This document shows positions 61,250-64,000 of a DNA stretch of 64,000 bases, one piece after another; position 1 is the stretch's first letter; every line of letters starts with the position of its first letter. This DNA comes from Stachybotrys elegans. Lineage: Eukaryota > Ascomycota > Sordariomycetes > Hypocreales > Stachybotryaceae. The DNA lies in assembly GCA_020746835.1 (NCBI GenBank), contig JAGPNK010000037.1, positions 92,453 through 156,452 of the forward strand, given 5' to 3'. The notes under the pieces are model-generated. The model searched no databases and had not been told where the DNA came from. It saw only the letters and a list, made by a program, of their open reading frames with translations. Made by a program: the position numbers and the translations under genes.

Positions 61250-64000
61250 GTCTGTGCATTGCAATTACGGCTTGTATTAAACTCGGGGGTTATATTAAGC
61301 CTAAGTTTAATGGCCGAGAGGCGAGCCAGGTTTAAGTAAGGATCTTTATTCTGCTATAGGTTACAATATATACTAGTACTCTACTAATTTAGCGTTTTTG
61401 AGATCTATAACTTCCTAGCCTATTTTTAATAGCCTAGCAGTTTCTAAATTCCATAGTATTTTCTTTAAATAAGCCTTTATAGGGATGCTATAGCTAGAGT
61501 CTTTATAGAGTTAATACTAAATTGCTATCTTAAGGATTACTCAATTAATGACTTAAGCGCGGAGAGAACTATTAGGTTAATACCCTCGCTCTAGTAGTAT
61601 AGAATGCATATATTAACACGGTTAAACTCCTCCTTAGAGGTGCCGAGGTGGATGGTCTATTGTCTCCGCGCTATATTATTCCGGCTTAGGGGCGGAACTC
61701 CACTAGCCGTCATGAAATGGTTACTGCTATGCGAAAGTCCAACCCGGCTCTCTATAGCAGTACTACTAATAAGGCCGGAAAGCTAGCCACTAATTTATAG
61801 AATAGCAATAACTCGATTCTAGGCTAGCTAGCTAATATAGAAAATCTTATGAAATTTATACTTTACTAGCCTAAGATTTACTATAGTACTAAACCTTAGC
61901 TATTATTATATTATATAAACTAATATAATTTAATATAGATAATAATAGTTTAATAAATTTAATAGAAAATACTAAGGGTAATAACTATTAAACTAACTAA
62001 AAGAATATAATATACTAAATTACTTCTATTTATACTTAAGTAATGCCTAATAACTTTAAAGTATAACTATATTTTATAAATACTAAATTAAATTATAATA
62101 ATAATCTTTAAATATTATAATAGACTGGCTTTAGTTATAAGCTATAATAGATATATAATAAAGAATTATTATTCTTAGAGAGAAAAGAAAGGTTTAAAAA
62201 AGAAAGCTTTTTAAGTTTTTCCTTTTAGCTATTTTAATAGCCTTACTTTATATAATAGTTAGGTTTTTAATTATAACTAAGTTTAATTATATTAAAAATT
62301 AATTATTAGTAAAGTAATTAGAGTATTTATATTATTAAGTATATATTATATTTAGTAATAGTTAAATACTTAATATATATAGTAGTTAAAGTAACTAAGT
62401 TATATTAATAGCTAGTAAGCTTTTAACTAAGTATACTTTTATAAAATCTTTTTATTTATATACTATAAAGACTGCTTTTATTAGTTCTTTTAGTAGTTTC
62501 TAAATTACTAACTTTATTTATTAGTTTTAAACTATTTAAAGAAGTAAAGTAATAATTTAAAAGTAATTATATATATTTTATATAACTTTTAACTAAAGTA
62601 AGTTATAATACTTTATACTTTAATTTCTAATAAAATATAAATAAAGCTTAAGTTTATAATATATTTCTTTATTTAGAGTTTTATTCTATTTTTATATTCT
62701 ATTATATTTTAATATAGAAATAAATAAATTAGAGTTTATTATAATTTAAAGTATATTTATTTTAGTTTTATTTTAGTTTTATTTTTATTATTTTAAAGGT
62801 ATTTTCTATTATTAAAATAAAGCTATTTCTTTTTATATATTTTAATAACTAAAGTCTATATAAATACTAAAAGTAATTATTTTAATATAGTATTATATTA
62901 TATTATAGTTTAGAGTATATTCCCTTTAGTTTTACTTTTTCTATTTTTTAGTTTTTTTACTTTATAGTTTATTTCTTTTAATAAAGCTATTCTTTATTAA
63001 AATAAAGCTATTTTTCTTTATTAATAAAACTATAATATTACTATAATATAGTAAATAGAAACTTATAATACTATTATAATATAATAAATAGAGACTATAT
63101 AGAAATCCTTTATTATATTTTAATAAAGAGTATTATTTTTTAAATTAAAAGTAAGTTATATTTTATAATATTAATATTAATTTAAGTTTTAAAAAAAAAA
63201 ACAGAAAAGAGTTTAGTTTTATTATTATTCTATTTTATACTTTACTAATATACTTTATTATTTCTTTAGTCTAGGGTTTTTCTATATTATTTTATATTTC
63301 TATTTAGTTATTATTAATTAGTTTTATAATTGTTTTATATTATTCTTTACTTTATTTACTTAGATTTCTTAAAATTTTATTTCTTTTTCTATTTATTTTT
63401 TATTTCTTATTAAAATCACTTAATTATAGCTTTTTATATAATAAGGAAAAGAGTATATAATATAAAATATAAGTAGTAAAAAGTAAATAAATAGTAAAGA
63501 TAGTATTTAGTGCTTTAATAACTAATATAGTTATAAATAGTAAAGAAAAATAATAATAAGGCTATTATTAAATTACTTTTATATATAAAGTAGCTAACTA
63601 GTTAAATAGTTAAGCTATAAATAGTATTATAAACTATATATATATAAATATATAATATAATAGAATATTAAATGGCTTTTTATATACTTTCTTTTTATTA
63701 TTAATTTATCTCTATATTATATCTTTCTTTTTACTTTTTATATTTACTTTATTAATATTTAATAGCTATTATAAACTATACTTTTAAAAATACTATTTTT
63801 AAAGTACTTTTACCTTTAATATAGTAAGTATATTTAATATAGAAAAAAGAATAATAGTACATATAAATAATAGTAACTTTACTATTTATAAAACTAAAGA
63901 ATAGTATTAAATAATAAAGGAATTATTAAACTATTAATATTATTTATTAACTAAAGCTAAAGAATAATAAGGGGGCTATAGTAATAGTAATAGTAATAAA
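61250..64000. other. AT-rich, RIP-like block
   Basis: Base composition drops sharply from about 61.3 kb. From about 61.85 kb the tract is almost only A and T with a low fraction of C and G. In the stretch 62221-62760 I find a single TG and no CA dinucleotide; the remaining C stands before T or C. This is what strong repeat-induced point mutation or long C-to-T decay leaves. A short less-mutated island remains at about 61570-61790. No gene is present. One repeat copy (63433) can still be aligned with less-mutated relatives. Confidence 0.85.
63433..63624 (+). repeat. RIP-mutated copy 3 of repeat family R1
   Basis: aataaggaaaagagtatata aligns base for base with gatgaggaaaagagtgtgca of copy 1, and the match continues for about 85 bases. 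Nearly all differences are G-to-A or C-to-T. Further right it aligns with copy 2 (aataataataaggctattatt against caacaacgaggccattgt, and tagctaactagttaaatag against tagccggttggctgagtgg). Confidence 0.75.

Noticed and set aside
63900..64000. Possible telomere at the right end
   Set aside because: The sequence is TA-rich with no TTAGGG or CCCTAA repeats.
1..64000. CRISPR arrays or bacterial-type operons
   Set aside because: No regularly spaced short repeats; gene structure with introns is fungal throughout.

Overview
This window is nuclear DNA from a filamentous ascomycete. The genes carry short GT-AG introns of about 40 to 65 bases. The families present are typical of Pezizomycotina: HET-domain proteins, a STAND/NLR protein, Zn2Cys6 regulators, an NRPS cluster, and an Asp f 4-like secreted protein. 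A GC-poor tract at the right end carries the marks of repeat-induced point mutation (RIP). The gene content would fit a Sordariomycete such as one of the Hypocreales, but that placement is inference.

Layout. Positions 1-7 kb hold a DUF4419 gene, a small relic of a highly reducing polyketide synthase, a GNAT-like fragment, a broken HET gene and an uncharacterised membrane-anchored protein. Positions 7.6-24.5 kb hold a compact gliotoxin-type (epithiodiketopiperazine, ETP-like) cluster. In order it has a P450, a GliG-type glutathione S-transferase, an O-methyltransferase fused to an AsaB/CmcJ-like domain, an MFS transporter, a single-adenylation-domain NRPS (T-C-A-T-C), a GliI-type PLP C-S lyase, a GliK-type gamma-glutamyl cyclotransferase and a Zn2Cys6 regulator. 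Positions 26-45.5 kb form an allorecognition-like block with two intact HET proteins, one divergent HET-like protein with a one-base frame break, and a large Goodbye/P-loop/TPR NLR. Decayed GST, UbiA-like and rhodopsin-like genes and one intact alpha/beta hydrolase lie among them. Positions 46.7-57 kb contain secreted proteins, an FAD monooxygenase, a metallo-beta-lactamase hydrolase and a second Zn2Cys6 regulator. From 58.7 kb the sequence decays through ankyrin and Hsp70-like relics into an AT-rich, RIP-like block that runs to the window end.

How the genes work together. In the ETP-like cluster the NRPS would make a diketopiperazine and the P450 would oxidise it. The GST would add glutathione, GliK would trim the gamma-glutamyl groups, and GliI would cut C-S bonds to leave thiols. 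The fused enzyme could oxidise a position and then O-methylate it. Copies of TCGGN3CCGA, the published GliZ site in Aspergillus fumigatus, lie upstream of the P450, the GST and the MFS/fusion pair. No GliJ-type dipeptidase and no GliT-type dithiol oxidase is visible. A second putative regulon is suggested by six TGCCGA hexamers in about 105 bp before the metallo-beta-lactamase gene and three before the neighbouring regulator gene.

Limits. Intron borders were inferred by eye from reading frame and splice consensus. Family assignments rest on remembered motifs, not searches. Several frame breaks sit in homopolymers and could be assembly errors.
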